Shown here: piece by piece, positions 16,123-24,353 of the stretch | How positions within the stretch are numbered: position 1 is the stretch's first letter | Layout: the number at the start of each line of letters is the position of its first letter | NCBI GenBank assembly: GCA_030149295.1 | Contig: JASBRV010000038.1 | Location: 1 to 52,507, forward strand | Reading direction: 5' to 3' | Length of the DNA stretch: 52,507 nucleotides | Source: Bacteriovoracales bacterium | GTDB lineage: Bacteria; Bdellovibrionota; Bacteriovoracia; Bacteriovoracales; Bacteriovoracaceae | Translations under genes and position numbers: made by a program | Notes under the pieces: generated by a model | Databases searched by the model: none | Told to the model about the DNA's origin: nothing | The model's input: only the letters and a program-made list of their open reading frames with translations

Positions 16123-17775
16123 CTACTGAGCAAAATCTACTGTTAGGGAAGGATCTCCTAGGAGATGATACCAAAGGAAATTTTCTTTAGCGGCCTCTAT
16201 GTCTTCATAGGAATTAAGAAGCTCCAATTGGCCTTTAAGGATAAACTCGTAAAGAGGTCCTCGTTGAGCTTTCGTTAGTGAATTATTAATGGCTACGGCC
16301 ATGACGGCAGGCGGATCCCAACTAATATCGACACTACCTCCAAAGAAGGCCACAGCTCCCGTAGGCAGGCCTTTTTTATGGGCCATCATAAATGTCTCAC
16401 CGAGACGTTGTTGATTATTAAAGCGACCATTTTGGCAAGCCACATCGATGATCACAGGCTTCACTTTACCCGTTTGAATTCCTGCGATGTCAGAGCTGCT
16501 ATATTCATCTTTTGTGATTGAGCTCCATGATGTTCCGGATCCATGACCAATATAATTGAGCCAGATCGCTCCTTCATTTAAAGACTCATTGATTTGCCGT
16601 GGATTAGAATTTCTCTGATCCTGAAAAAAATAATCACTCTCAATAGAGAAAGACCTATCCATTGGGCCTAACATCATTTGAATATATTCAGCGTCACTAG
16701 GTGACCACCCCTCATTGCTCGCGATACCGATGGAGCGCTTCTGACCTAAAGGGTCTGACCAGTTTTTCCTTTCAAATTCACGATATTTTTCAATTTGTCT
16801 GCGGATATCATCATTATTTCTGGCGACAATTCTTCCATAGAAAACATCAGGAACACTATCCCCTGCTCCTCCCATGGCAAAGAAGGGGAAATCACTTGGT
16901 GTCTGGGGATTTGCAGAGGTCATCACCTTAAAGGGGGGAATGTCATTTTCAAAGCCAAAGAAAAGCGCGTATTGAAATTTTTCTTTCGCATACCTTTTAG
17001 CAATAAAGCTTCTTAATTCTTCTTCGGTCTTAGCGATCGACTCATAAGTATGGGCTTCAACTTCAAAACCATTAGCTTCTTTGTACTGTGCAAATTCTCT
17101 CATTCCTGGAACTAAATGCTCTGGTGCTACCAGAAGCATTTTCTTATTAGCTTGCACTACATTTTTAAAGGAGAAGAGATCACCTTCAGTACTTTCGAGG
17201 GAAACCTTTAATCCCTTATAAGCTTTAATTTGATCTCCCCATTGCAAAAGAGGTCTAATAATAACTAAAGTAAGAGCACGACCCCGATAATCACCTAATG
17301 AATGCAAAGTAACAGGTTTATCTTGAAAATATTCCTTTCGCTTTAAAGAGAAAAGTTCCTCACCTTTTTGACAACGACAGGGTTTATCGCGGGCAGGAAT
17401 CGCCTTGAGGTCAGAAAAGATCACCTCTCTTTCATAGTCCAACTCGACTTCCAGCTTGTGAGCATTATTGGCCACAATAAAACTATAATAAGGCAAAGCT
17501 GGAGCTCCTGGCCTTTGAGCATTAGAAAGGCCCGCTACTTCAATATGGGAGAAATTCCCATCTAGAGGAACGGCCTTTTCCTCCTTAGCTTCAAAAGAAG
17601 GGATATCAAAGACAATATTCCACTTTCTTTGGTTTTCACGATCGAGGAAAACGGGCACAGCTCTTCTTGCGAGAGTGCCAGAATGAGGCACAGAGGGAGC
17701 ATCAAGTAAAAAGACTTTTGCGTGAACAGATATACACGCGATAAAGACCAAAATGGCCATGAAGCTACTACGCAT
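16123..17775 (-). CDS. Secreted gingipain-type (C25) cysteine peptidase
   Basis: The 550-residue protein has a signal peptide (cleavage near SVHA, residue 19). An N-terminal beta-rich propeptide-like region (about 25-205) contains LSNAQRPGAPALPYYSFIV, typical of C25 prodomains. The caspase-like catalytic domain has His411 in NYIGHGS and Cys447 in IDVACQNG. GDPSL near the C-terminus closes the catalytic domain. No immunoglobulin-like or type IX sorting domain follows, unlike Porphyromonas gingipains, so export is presumably by Sec followed by an unknown outer-membrane step. The family cleaves after Arg or Lys, but specificity here is unproven. It is divergent from phnD. Confidence 0.92.
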   Translation of the reverse strand: MRSSFMAILVFIACISVHAKVFLLDAPSVPHSGTLARRAVPVFLDRENQRKWNIVFDIPSFEAKEEKAVPLDGNFSHIEVAGLSNAQRPGAPALPYYSFIVANNAHKLEVELDYEREVIFSDLKAIPARDKPCRCQKGEELFSLKRKEYFQDKPVTLHSLGDYRGRALTLVIIRPLLQWGDQIKAYKGLKVSLESTEGDLFSFKNVVQANKKMLLVAPEHLVPGMREFAQYKEANGFEVEAHTYESIAKTEEELRSFIAKRYAKEKFQYALFFGFENDIPPFKVMTSANPQTPSDFPFFAMGGAGDSVPDVFYGRIVARNNDDIRRQIEKYREFERKNWSDPLGQKRSIGIASNEGWSPSDAEYIQMMLGPMDRSFSIESDYFFQDQRNSNPRQINESLNEGAIWLNYIGHGSGTSWSSITKDEYSSSDIAGIQTGKVKPVIIDVACQNGRFNNQQRLGETFMMAHKKGLPTGAVAFFGGSVDISWDPPAVMAVAINNSLTKAQRGPLYEFILKGQLELLNSYEDIEAAKENFLWYHLLGDPSLTVDFAQ

Positions 17776-17983
17776 AACGCATCCTTAAAATAAGTTGATA
17801 GCTTCCTATCGGCTGGCCAATGCACGAGGAAAAACAAGAGGAAAGCTAATGACACGTTGTGGAATAAGTTGCCATTAAACGGGTGAAAAAGAAGGCTAAA
17901 AGCCCCAAAAAGCACCCTGACTTTCAGACATTTCTTTGGTAAAAACCGTATTGAATTATCAAGTTTATTTTGGAGCCAAACCC

Positions 17984-18886
17984 ATGCCCCTAGCCAAAGT
18001 CATTAGCCTAATGTGCCTTACTTTTCTTTTTTCCTGTCAAAATGATGCGCCTCTGGGCACTAAAGATAACCCAGTAAAACTCTATTTCACGCCCTCAGTG
18101 GATGCGGACACCATTTCCACCAATTCTAAAGACTTTATTAACTTCCTAGAAAAAGAAACTGGACTCATTTTCAAAACAGGAATCCCCACCAATTATGTTG
18201 CAGTTGTCGAAGCCTTTGGTTCAAAGAGAGCTGACATTGGTGTGATGAATTCCTTTGGCTATCTCATGGCCAATGATAAATATGGAGCTTCTGCCAAGCT
18301 TCGCGTTCTTCGCTATGGTCACGATTATTACCAAGGTCAAATTTTGGCCCATGTGGATTCTGGTATTAAAGAAGTAAAAGATCTAGAGGGCAAGAAAATG
18401 GCCTTCGTCGATCCTTCATCTACTTCTGGTTATATGTTTCCTCTTAAGATCATGAAAGATGCCGGGGTTTCCCCAAGTAATGAAACATTTGCTAATAAGC
18501 ACGACAATGTCGTCATTATGATTTACCAAAAGCAAGTTGATGCCGGCGCTACTTATTACTCCGCTCCCGCAGAAGACGGCTCCATTCGCGATGCAAGAGC
18601 TCGCGTGAAAACTCAATTTCCCGATGTTGAAGAAAAAATCAAAATCGTTGCGACCACGGATAAAATCCCCAATGACCCCTTTGTCTTTAGAAAGGATTTG
18701 CCTCAAGAAATCACTGATAAATTTATTGCCGCCTTAAAGAAGTTCATTGCGACAGAAAAGGGACGCGATATTTTTAAACGAATTTATTCTGTTGAAGGTG
18801 TCGTTGACACTAGTGACGAGGATTATCAAAGCCTTCGCGACATGGTAAAGGCCATCAATCTTGACACGGAAAACTTGGTTAAATAG
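17984..18886 (+). CDS. phnD: Phosphonate/phosphite/phosphate ABC transporter substrate-binding lipoprotein
   Basis: The protein binds a phosphorus oxyanion in the periplasm and delivers it to the PhnCE transporter. I start at the ATG at 17984, preceded by TGGAG at 8 nt; the open frame itself extends to 17936. The resulting 300-residue protein begins MPLAKVISLMCLTFLFSC, a lipoprotein signal with its Cys at 18. Family features include the VKLYFTPSVD opening, DIGVMNSFGYL, FVDPSSTSGYMFP and the KIPNDPFVFRKDLP segment. The ATPase and permease genes follow on the same strand but only after 1.7 kb occupied by two genes on the opposite strand, an unusual gap. Confidence 0.93.
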   Translation: MPLAKVISLMCLTFLFSCQNDAPLGTKDNPVKLYFTPSVDADTISTNSKDFINFLEKETGLIFKTGIPTNYVAVVEAFGSKRADIGVMNSFGYLMANDKYGASAKLRVLRYGHDYYQGQILAHVDSGIKEVKDLEGKKMAFVDPSSTSGYMFPLKIMKDAGVSPSNETFANKHDNVVIMIYQKQVDAGATYYSAPAEDGSIRDARARVKTQFPDVEEKIKIVATTDKIPNDPFVFRKDLPQEITDKFIAALKKFIATEKGRDIFKRIYSVEGVVDTSDEDYQSLRDMVKAINLDTENLVK

Positions 18887-18889
18887 AGC

Positions 18890-19378
18890 TTAGCTTTGGA
18901 GATCTATTTCCAAAGACTGAGAAATCATAACGGCATTATTTCTCACCCTCATAATTCCCTCAAAGTAATTATTTGGGAGAACGCGCACGGCTTCTTGCAT
19001 CCTAAGACGATGCCCTAGGGCGATCAAAGCAATATACTTTTCAGCTTTAGAAACCTTCTTCAGATGATCCACAACATACTGGGTTTCTTCTAAAAAGGCG
19101 GCCATGGACTCTTCTCTTTCAAAGTACTTTTCTTTAGAGAGTTTCAAGGCTGAGACTTCCTTATTTATTTCACGATAAACATCAGCAAGAATAAGAGAAT
19201 CGACTTCGGATAAGAGAGCTAATTGCCTTTCAGTTAATTGAGTTTTTGAGCCGGCACCGCTCATACTCTTAATAAACTCTGTCGTCACTTCGAGAGTCTC
19301 CTGAGAGATGCTCATTCCTCCTGCAAAACTTGAGGCACCAAAAAAGAAGAGTAAACATAAAATAAGAGATCTAAGCAC
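18890..19378 (-). CDS. Small secreted protein of unknown function
   Basis: I prefer the GTG at 19378, which has AGGAAA upstream and starts a clean signal peptide (MLRSLILCLLFFFGASSFAGG). A longer frame begins with TTG at 19396. The mature part of about 140 residues is helical and charged, without Cys or catalytic motifs. The gene is convergent with phnD (3-nt gap) and follows the trypsin-like protease gene on the same strand across a terminator, so it is probably transcribed alone. I recognise no family. Confidence 0.78.
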   Translation of the reverse strand: MLRSLILCLLFFFGASSFAGGMSISQETLEVTTEFIKSMSGAGSKTQLTERQLALLSEVDSLILADVYREINKEVSALKLSKEKYFEREESMAAFLEETQYVVDHLKKVSKAEKYIALIALGHRLRMQEAVRVLPNNYFEGIMRVRNNAVMISQSLEIDLQS

Positions 19379-19502
19379 GGTGTCTTTCCTGTCCAATATG
19401 GGAATAAACCATGTTAGTCGTAATGAGCCTCAAATAGGCTTTCGCTGAAGTAAATACAGGAGGTGTTTAAAGAAGAGACAGCACTTAAGCCATTGAATTC
19501 AC

Positions 19503-19535
19503 AAAAAAAAGGGCCCTTGTGGGACCCTTTTTTTT
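19503..19535 (-). terminator. Rho-independent terminator after the secreted protease gene
   Basis: A GC stem (GGGCCC against GGGACCC with a single-base bulge, loop TTGT) is flanked by eight A on one side and eight T on the other, so it can work in both directions. It lies 30 nt beyond the stop of the minus-strand protease gene. Confidence 0.85.
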
Positions 19536-19564
19536 GCTATTGCCGAAATTCCTTTTCAGCTACT

Positions 19565-20308
19565 CTAGTAAGACAATAATGCTTCTTCTGCCAGACAAGA
19601 GCGGATAGCATCTATGAGTTTTTGATTATTTGAAATTGTTGTTGCAGCGTTTGATCCACCACGAGAATAACAGCCACCATTTGTATGGATACCGACGATT
19701 TTCTGATCAGACTCACGAATGATTGTTGAGCCAGAGTTTCCACCCATCGTATCAGCGACATGGTACATGGCACTTCCCCTAAGACGAACAACTTCACCAG
19801 TATGAGTTTGTTGAGCGAGGTTTCTTTCAGGATCAGAACGATCAAGTCCATAACCTGTAATACGAATAAGGTCACCATTTTGTGGTCCATTAAAATCTAC
19901 TTCGTAAAACCCTTGAACATCACCAGCATAAAGGCCGGTCTCAGCATTTGGACCAATTCTTAAAACGGCCCAGTCATTGCCAATTCCTGAGTAAGTCCAC
20001 TCAGAGTTGGCCTTATCAACAGGATAAATATCTCTTGCACTTGGATGTTGAATTCTTCCGTTTCGTGAAGGAGGAGTGTTAAATTGAGCAATTCCAAAAG
20101 TTGAATCACAGTGCCCGGCAGAGATCGCACAGGTTTTACTAATCATTGTCACTGTACAGCCACCTGGATCAGACATTTTTCCTAAGAGACGGCCAATTTT
20201 TGGCATAGATGAGGGAACGCGATCGTCCACTCCACAAATAGATTTTTCAGTTGCGCTGACACCCGTCGTTAACATTAGAGCGAGCAAAAGTTTGCCGATA
20301 TTATTCAT
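19565..20308 (-). CDS. Secreted trypsin/V8-like serine protease
   Basis: The 247-residue protein has a signal peptide ending near GVSA (residue 19). The catalytic triad is His66 in ISAGHC, Asp112 in NDWAVLR and Ser192 in GGNSGST. Cysteines at 51, 60 and 67 and two near the end would form disulfides. The ATG at 20308 has GGAGG 5 nt upstream; an in-frame GTG directly before it is too close to the Shine-Dalgarno. The GNSGS active site and short length resemble V8/glutamyl-endopeptidase-type enzymes, but specificity is not deducible. It is divergent from phnC, and a terminator follows it. Confidence 0.93.
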   Translation of the reverse strand: MNNIGKLLLALMLTTGVSATEKSICGVDDRVPSSMPKIGRLLGKMSDPGGCTVTMISKTCAISAGHCDSTFGIAQFNTPPSRNGRIQHPSARDIYPVDKANSEWTYSGIGNDWAVLRIGPNAETGLYAGDVQGFYEVDFNGPQNGDLIRITGYGLDRSDPERNLAQQTHTGEVVRLRGSAMYHVADTMGGNSGSTIIRESDQKIVGIHTNGGCYSRGGSNAATTISNNQKLIDAIRSCLAEEALLSY

Positions 20309-20596
20309 CACTTCCTCCCTGAAGGCTTCTCGATATTTGTTAGACTTAGGTTAGTTAAGCTGGTGTCACTTTGGCGACTGACATCTTCTTACTTAATTAC
20401 CCCGATGTTGTGAGACATTTTTTTGACACCCATTTTCTTACGCCCAAACTCCCTAAAGCCCTGAATAATAGTGAAGTTGAGAGAGATTGGTGGACAAAGA
20501 AAGGCACGGCTTTTAGTATAGGTCTTCAAATCAAATGTAAGATTTTGTTTTCCACGGATGGGAAAGTTAAAGACACAACCTAGGGACACTAATCTC

Positions 20597-21376
20597 ATGA
20601 ACGCAACCACGACGCCCATCCTCGAAGTGGATAAACTTAATAAAGTCTATCCCAACGGAACTCATGCTCTCAAAGGAGTCAGCTTCAAAGTTGAAAAAGG
20701 CGAATTCCTCGTCGTTATTGGTCTTTCCGGCTCAGGAAAGTCTACCCTTTTAAGATGTATTAACCGTCTGCATGAACCCACCACAGGGAGTATTCAGTTT
20801 GAAGGTAAAGACATCACCAATATAAAGGGAAGCCTCTTAAGATCACTACGCTCACGCATAGGAATGATCTTTCAGCATTTTAACCTAATTCCCAGAAAAA
20901 CCGTTTTGACCAATGTTCTGACCGGAACTCTTTCACGTACTGGGGTTATCAAATCGATTTTTGGAGTATTTTCTGAAGAAGATAAAAAGAAAGCCCTCTC
21001 ACTTATCGAACTTGTAGGACTTACAGGAAAAGAATACAGAAGGGCCGATAATCTTTCTGGAGGACAACAGCAAAGAGTCGCCATTGCCCGGGCGCTCATG
21101 CAGGATCCTAGTATTTTACTTGCTGATGAACCAGTGGCTTCACTTGACCCGGCCACAAGTCATTCTGTCATGCAATATCTCAAAAAAGTTAATGAGGAGT
21201 TAGGTGTCACTATTCTTTGTAACCTCCACTTTCTCTCTCTCGTGCGCCAGTACGCAAGTCGTGTCATTGCACTTAAAGACGGAAAGCTTATCTATGAAGG
21301 TAGCCCTTCAGAAATTGATGAGAATTGGTTTCAAACCATATATGGAGAAGACGCCGTAGAAGTAACCATTGATTAA
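20597..21376 (+). CDS. phnC: Phosphonate-type ABC transporter ATPase
   Basis: The protein powers uptake through PhnE. The 259-residue protein carries Walker A GLSGSGKST, the Q-loop FQHFNLI, signature LSGGQQQR, Walker B ILLADEPVASLDP and an H-loop His in NLHFLSL. The start at 20597 has AGGGA about 10 nt upstream; an earlier ATG at 20558 has no ribosome binding site. The 288 nt before it, shared with the divergent protease gene, contain TTGACA near 20414 but no convincing matching -10, and no Pho-box-like repeat that I can defend. It is followed 18 nt later by the permease gene. Confidence 0.95.
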   Translation: MNATTTPILEVDKLNKVYPNGTHALKGVSFKVEKGEFLVVIGLSGSGKSTLLRCINRLHEPTTGSIQFEGKDITNIKGSLLRSLRSRIGMIFQHFNLIPRKTVLTNVLTGTLSRTGVIKSIFGVFSEEDKKKALSLIELVGLTGKEYRRADNLSGGQQQRVAIARALMQDPSILLADEPVASLDPATSHSVMQYLKKVNEELGVTILCNLHFLSLVRQYASRVIALKDGKLIYEGSPSEIDENWFQTIYGEDAVEVTID

Positions 21377-21394
21377 TCGGGAAGAATAACAATT

Positions 21395-22462
21395 ATGGAC
21401 ACAACACAAGAAACCCTCACCATGAACACCAGTAACATCAAGCAAATGAGAAAGGTTATGTCTGCCTTTACCATGGATTTGCTTCATTGGTCTTATATTG
21501 GCCTGGTTAGTTACAAAATCATTTATCAAAAAGTCATTATGGGTCTTCGCGACCCCGACTTTTCTTGGAATGAGCCAATTTACGCCTTGGCCATTGGAGC
21601 CCTTCTTGCTCTAGCTCTCTTTTTCACTAAGCTCTCTGTCGGCCGCGCTATGAAGGGTCTTTATAACTTAGATGAAAATAAATCCATTATGAGGGAGCCC
21701 TTTTGCCTCTTAGGTTATGTCACTATCCTCCTCACTTTCATCGCGGGCCTTTTTATTGCCCAGGTTTCCCTAAGAGAATTCTTTTCTGAAGCGGGAATGC
21801 TAGGAGCGAAGAGAATTTTCACGGCCCTTTTTCAGCCCAACTTTGGCATCATTGAGCCCGCAATTTTTGCTGCTATTGAGACCATCTACATGGCCTTTAT
21901 TGCTACCGTCATTGCTCTTCCTTTTGCCTTTCTCTTTGGATTCTTTGCCGCAAGAAACCTGATGAACAGCTCTCCTATTCTCTTTGCTCTTTATAATATT
22001 ACTCGTTTCTTTCTCAATATCACTCGTTCCATCGAACCCCTTGTTTGGGCAATTATTTTTTCTGTCTGGGTGGGAATTGGTCCCTTTGCTGGTATGTTAG
22101 CTCTTTGCTTACATTCGGTTTCTTCTCTCGCTAAACTCTACTCAGAACAAATTGAAAATATCTCTGAAGGACCTATTGAGGCCATGACTGCTACGGGAGC
22201 CCATCCTATTCAAATCATTTGGTTTGGTGTCGTTCCTCAGATCGTTCTTCCTTATCTTTCCTTCACTATTTATCGCTGGGATATCAATGTTAGAATGGCG
22301 ACCGTGATTGGTCTCGTTGGTGGGGGCGGTATTGGTACGCTTCTTATGCAATACCAAGGTCTCGCCAAATGGAATGAAGTGGGACTTCTTGCTATTACCA
22401 TCGCCGTCATCGTCTGGGTTATGGACTATTCCTCTTCTAAAATTCGTGAATCCATTAAGTAG
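21395..22462 (+). CDS. phnE: Phosphonate-type ABC transporter permease
   Basis: This is the inner-membrane permease of the phosphorus-oxyanion importer. The 355-residue protein has several membrane segments and the cytoplasmic EAA loop (EAMTATGAHPIQIIWFGVVP) that docks onto PhnC, followed by GLVGGGGIG typical of PhnE. It is longer than the usual 260-290 residues because of an N-terminal extension with about two extra hydrophobic segments (near 30-110). GGGAAG precedes the ATG. No C-P lyase genes are in the window, so the substrate could be phosphonate, phosphite or phosphate. Confidence 0.94.
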   Translation: MDTTQETLTMNTSNIKQMRKVMSAFTMDLLHWSYIGLVSYKIIYQKVIMGLRDPDFSWNEPIYALAIGALLALALFFTKLSVGRAMKGLYNLDENKSIMREPFCLLGYVTILLTFIAGLFIAQVSLREFFSEAGMLGAKRIFTALFQPNFGIIEPAIFAAIETIYMAFIATVIALPFAFLFGFFAARNLMNSSPILFALYNITRFFLNITRSIEPLVWAIIFSVWVGIGPFAGMLALCLHSVSSLAKLYSEQIENISEGPIEAMTATGAHPIQIIWFGVVPQIVLPYLSFTIYRWDINVRMATVIGLVGGGGIGTLLMQYQGLAKWNEVGLLAITIAVIVWVMDYSSSKIRESIK

Positions 22463-22490
22463 ATGAGTCCCCAAGGACTCATCTTTAGAT
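22461..22490 (+). terminator. Hairpin at the end of phnE, probable terminator
   Basis: AGATGAGTCC and GGACTCATCT form a perfect 10-bp stem with a CCAA loop, beginning within the phnE stop codon. Only a short TT/TAGATATT tract follows, so termination may be inefficient. Confidence 0.55.
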
Positions 22491-22591
22491 ATTCAATCAA
22501 GCTATCGCAGAGTTGATTTTAATTCAATTTTTATAACGGTAGGTCTCCTCTATAAAAGAACTATAGTGTTCAACCATTTAGAGGAGGAAAT

Positions 22592-23080
22592 ATGAAATCT
22601 CTAATCAACATCAAATGGGTAAGTATCGCCATAGCTTTTCTTACTCTTTCACTCACAGCGCAAGCTCAAGTTAACCGCAACGTTTCTGAGTACAACCTCC
22701 AAGGTGATCTTGGGCTTAAAGGCTATGATCCTGTTTCTTACTTCGCTGAAGGTGGGTCTCAACCAGCAAAAGGAAATAGCTCTATTGCTCACAACCACAG
22801 AGGTGTGACCTATCACTTCTCAAGCGTAGAAAATCGAGAAATTTTTAAGGTTATGCCCGAAAGATATGAGCCAACTTATGGTGGTTACTGTGCATGGGCC
22901 ATGGCAGCTTCTGGGAGTAAAGTAGACATTGATCCTCTCCTTTACACGCTTGATGGCAATAGAATCCACTTCTTCATCGCCCCGGGTACAAAGAGAAGTT
23001 TTGACAGAAATGTTTCTCGCTTCGCTGCTCGTGCAGATAGAAACTGGAGAAACCTTACTGGTGAAGAGCCACGACTTTAA
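22592..23080 (+). CDS. Secreted YHS-domain protein
   Basis: The 162-residue protein has a signal peptide (to about AQAQ, 27) followed by the YHS-like pattern LKGYDPVSYF, the FSSVENREIF segment, MPERYEPTYGGYCAWAMA, and VDIDPLLYTLDGNRIHFF. YHS domains are thought to bind metal or act in redox or metal handling; this secreted subgroup is commonly annotated as YHS (seleno)protein. Cys at GGYCAWA is the likely functional residue. GAGGAGG lies 5-11 nt upstream of the ATG. It is the first gene of a four-gene run whose later members carry heme motifs and a YceI domain. Confidence 0.9.
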   Translation: MKSLINIKWVSIAIAFLTLSLTAQAQVNRNVSEYNLQGDLGLKGYDPVSYFAEGGSQPAKGNSSIAHNHRGVTYHFSSVENREIFKVMPERYEPTYGGYCAWAMAASGSKVDIDPLLYTLDGNRIHFFIAPGTKRSFDRNVSRFAARADRNWRNLTGEEPRL

Positions 23081-23116
23081 ACAAAAGTTAAAAAAATAAT
23101 AGCGAAAGGAGCTTTC

Positions 23117-23776
23117 ATGAAATCATTCCATCAGCTTTACCACTGTGCGATTGTCCTCATAGGACTAGTAAGTTGTGGAAACTATGAAGAGTTCAAGGAA
23201 GATCCTTCCGCTCTTTTTCAAGGAAGTCTCACTCCGAATGGAGTAACTTTTAAAGAAGTGAAGGAGCAAATTTTTGATGCTCGCTGTGCTAAATGCCATG
23301 GCCAAGACTATAGCAATTATCAGAACGTCATTGAAAATCTTGACGGCATCACAGCAACGATAAGAAGCGATTTCATGCCCCAAGATGGGCCTCTCTCAAA
23401 TGAGCTTAAGCAAATGCTTTTCACTTGGGCAGCCGCGGGTGCCCCCGAGGGAGAAGTGATTGTGGAGCCAATTGTCGTTGAGCCAACTTTTGATTCCCTA
23501 AGACAAACAATTTTTGCCAGCAAATGTATTCGTTGTCACACCAAAGGTGGTCCAGCCCCCTTCTTCCTCGACGAGCGTCAAAACCTGATGGTTTACGCTA
23601 CGGTCTTTAACCCCTTTATGTTGGATTTTGAATTCCCAGAAGAAGGAGACTTTATCAAAAGACTTAATAGCGATGATCCTGTTGAGCAAATGCCACCAGC
23701 AAGAAGTGGATTAGAGCTTTTAAGCGATGAAGAAAAAGAAATCATTACAGAATGGATCAGAAGAGGACTTCCTTAA
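23117..23776 (+). CDS. Di-heme c-type cytochrome lipoprotein
   Basis: The 219-residue protein has a lipobox LVSC (Cys20) and two CxxCH heme-c attachment motifs, CAKCH (57-61) and CIRCH (137-141), each opening a similar segment. The protein therefore looks like two tandem cytochrome-like halves, the first ending LFTWAAAGAPEG and the second ITEWIRRGLP. The repeat ending in W-(A/I) is typical of PSCyt1/planctomycete-type cytochromes. Candidate axial Met residues occur (FMPQDG, QMPPARS). It is lipid-anchored in the periplasm or outer membrane and could pass electrons to or from the CxxCH-barrel protein encoded two genes later. AAGGAG precedes the start. Confidence 0.9.
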   Translation: MKSFHQLYHCAIVLIGLVSCGNYEEFKEDPSALFQGSLTPNGVTFKEVKEQIFDARCAKCHGQDYSNYQNVIENLDGITATIRSDFMPQDGPLSNELKQMLFTWAAAGAPEGEVIVEPIVVEPTFDSLRQTIFASKCIRCHTKGGPAPFFLDERQNLMVYATVFNPFMLDFEFPEEGDFIKRLNSDDPVEQMPPARSGLELLSDEEKEIITEWIRRGLP

Positions 23777-23803
23777 ACAAACCAATAGTCTGGAGAAAAA
23801 AAA

Positions 23804-24346
23804 ATGAAAGTAACAAATAAATTAAAAACAATGATCCTTGCATTTGCCTTAAGCCTGCCAACCCTTGGGGCCCAATACAGCGTAAAAAAAGGTAATGTCG
23901 CATTCAGCGCCAAAGGCTTTCCCACTTTTATAACTATTAAAGGGGTAACCCAAGACATCATGGGAAATTTGGACTTAGAGGGTGAAATGGCAAAAGGAAG
24001 CTTTAAAGTCCCAGTGAAGACTTTGAAGACGGGAATGGATCTTCGTGATGAACATATGATCAACAATTACCTTGAAGCGGACAAACACCCTCATGCAGTC
24101 CTGACTCTTGAGCCTTTTAATGTCAAAGAAGAAGGTGAAGCGAAGGGCACGATAGAAATCCACGGAGTCAAAAGGCCTGTTACACTCACTTATGAAAAAA
24201 TTGAAATGAGTGATAATAGCATCTCTTTTAATTGTGAATTTAAAATCAAAATCACCGACTTCGCTATTGATATCCCCAGTTTTCAAGGGATCACAGTTGC
24301 CGAGGATGTGATTGTTGCCGTTAATTTTAAGGCGATTAAAAAATAG
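23804..24346 (+). CDS. YceI-family periplasmic protein
   Basis: The 180-residue protein has a signal peptide (cleavage near LGAQ, 23) and the YceI lipocalin-like pattern: YSVKKGNVAFSAKG, VPVKTLKTGMDLRDEHM with the characteristic D-x-R-x-x-H, a YLEADKHPHAVLTL segment, and GTIEIHGVKRPVTL. YceI proteins bind isoprenoid or polyisoprenoid ligands in a beta-barrel pocket and often sit beside cytochromes. It lies 27 nt after the di-heme lipoprotein and 7 nt before the CxxCH-barrel gene, consistent with one operon. Confidence 0.92.
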   Translation: MKVTNKLKTMILAFALSLPTLGAQYSVKKGNVAFSAKGFPTFITIKGVTQDIMGNLDLEGEMAKGSFKVPVKTLKTGMDLRDEHMINNYLEADKHPHAVLTLEPFNVKEEGEAKGTIEIHGVKRPVTLTYEKIEMSDNSISFNCEFKIKITDFAIDIPSFQGITVAEDVIVAVNFKAIKK

Positions 24347-24353
24347 GATATCC

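Noticed and set aside
17562..17915. Hydrophobic 117-residue open frame on the minus strand near the C25 protease start
   Set aside because: It overlaps the signal peptide region of the protease gene in another frame and lacks a start signal; judged a shadow of the real gene and its leader.
20371..20583. 70-residue open frame between the V8-like protease gene and phnC
   Set aside because: No ribosome binding site, composition unlike a folded protein, and it fills the divergent promoter region; I treat it as noncoding.
20309..20596. Pho-box search upstream of phnC
   Set aside because: A few TGTCA-like words occur, but not in the 11-bp phased pairs expected of a Pho box.
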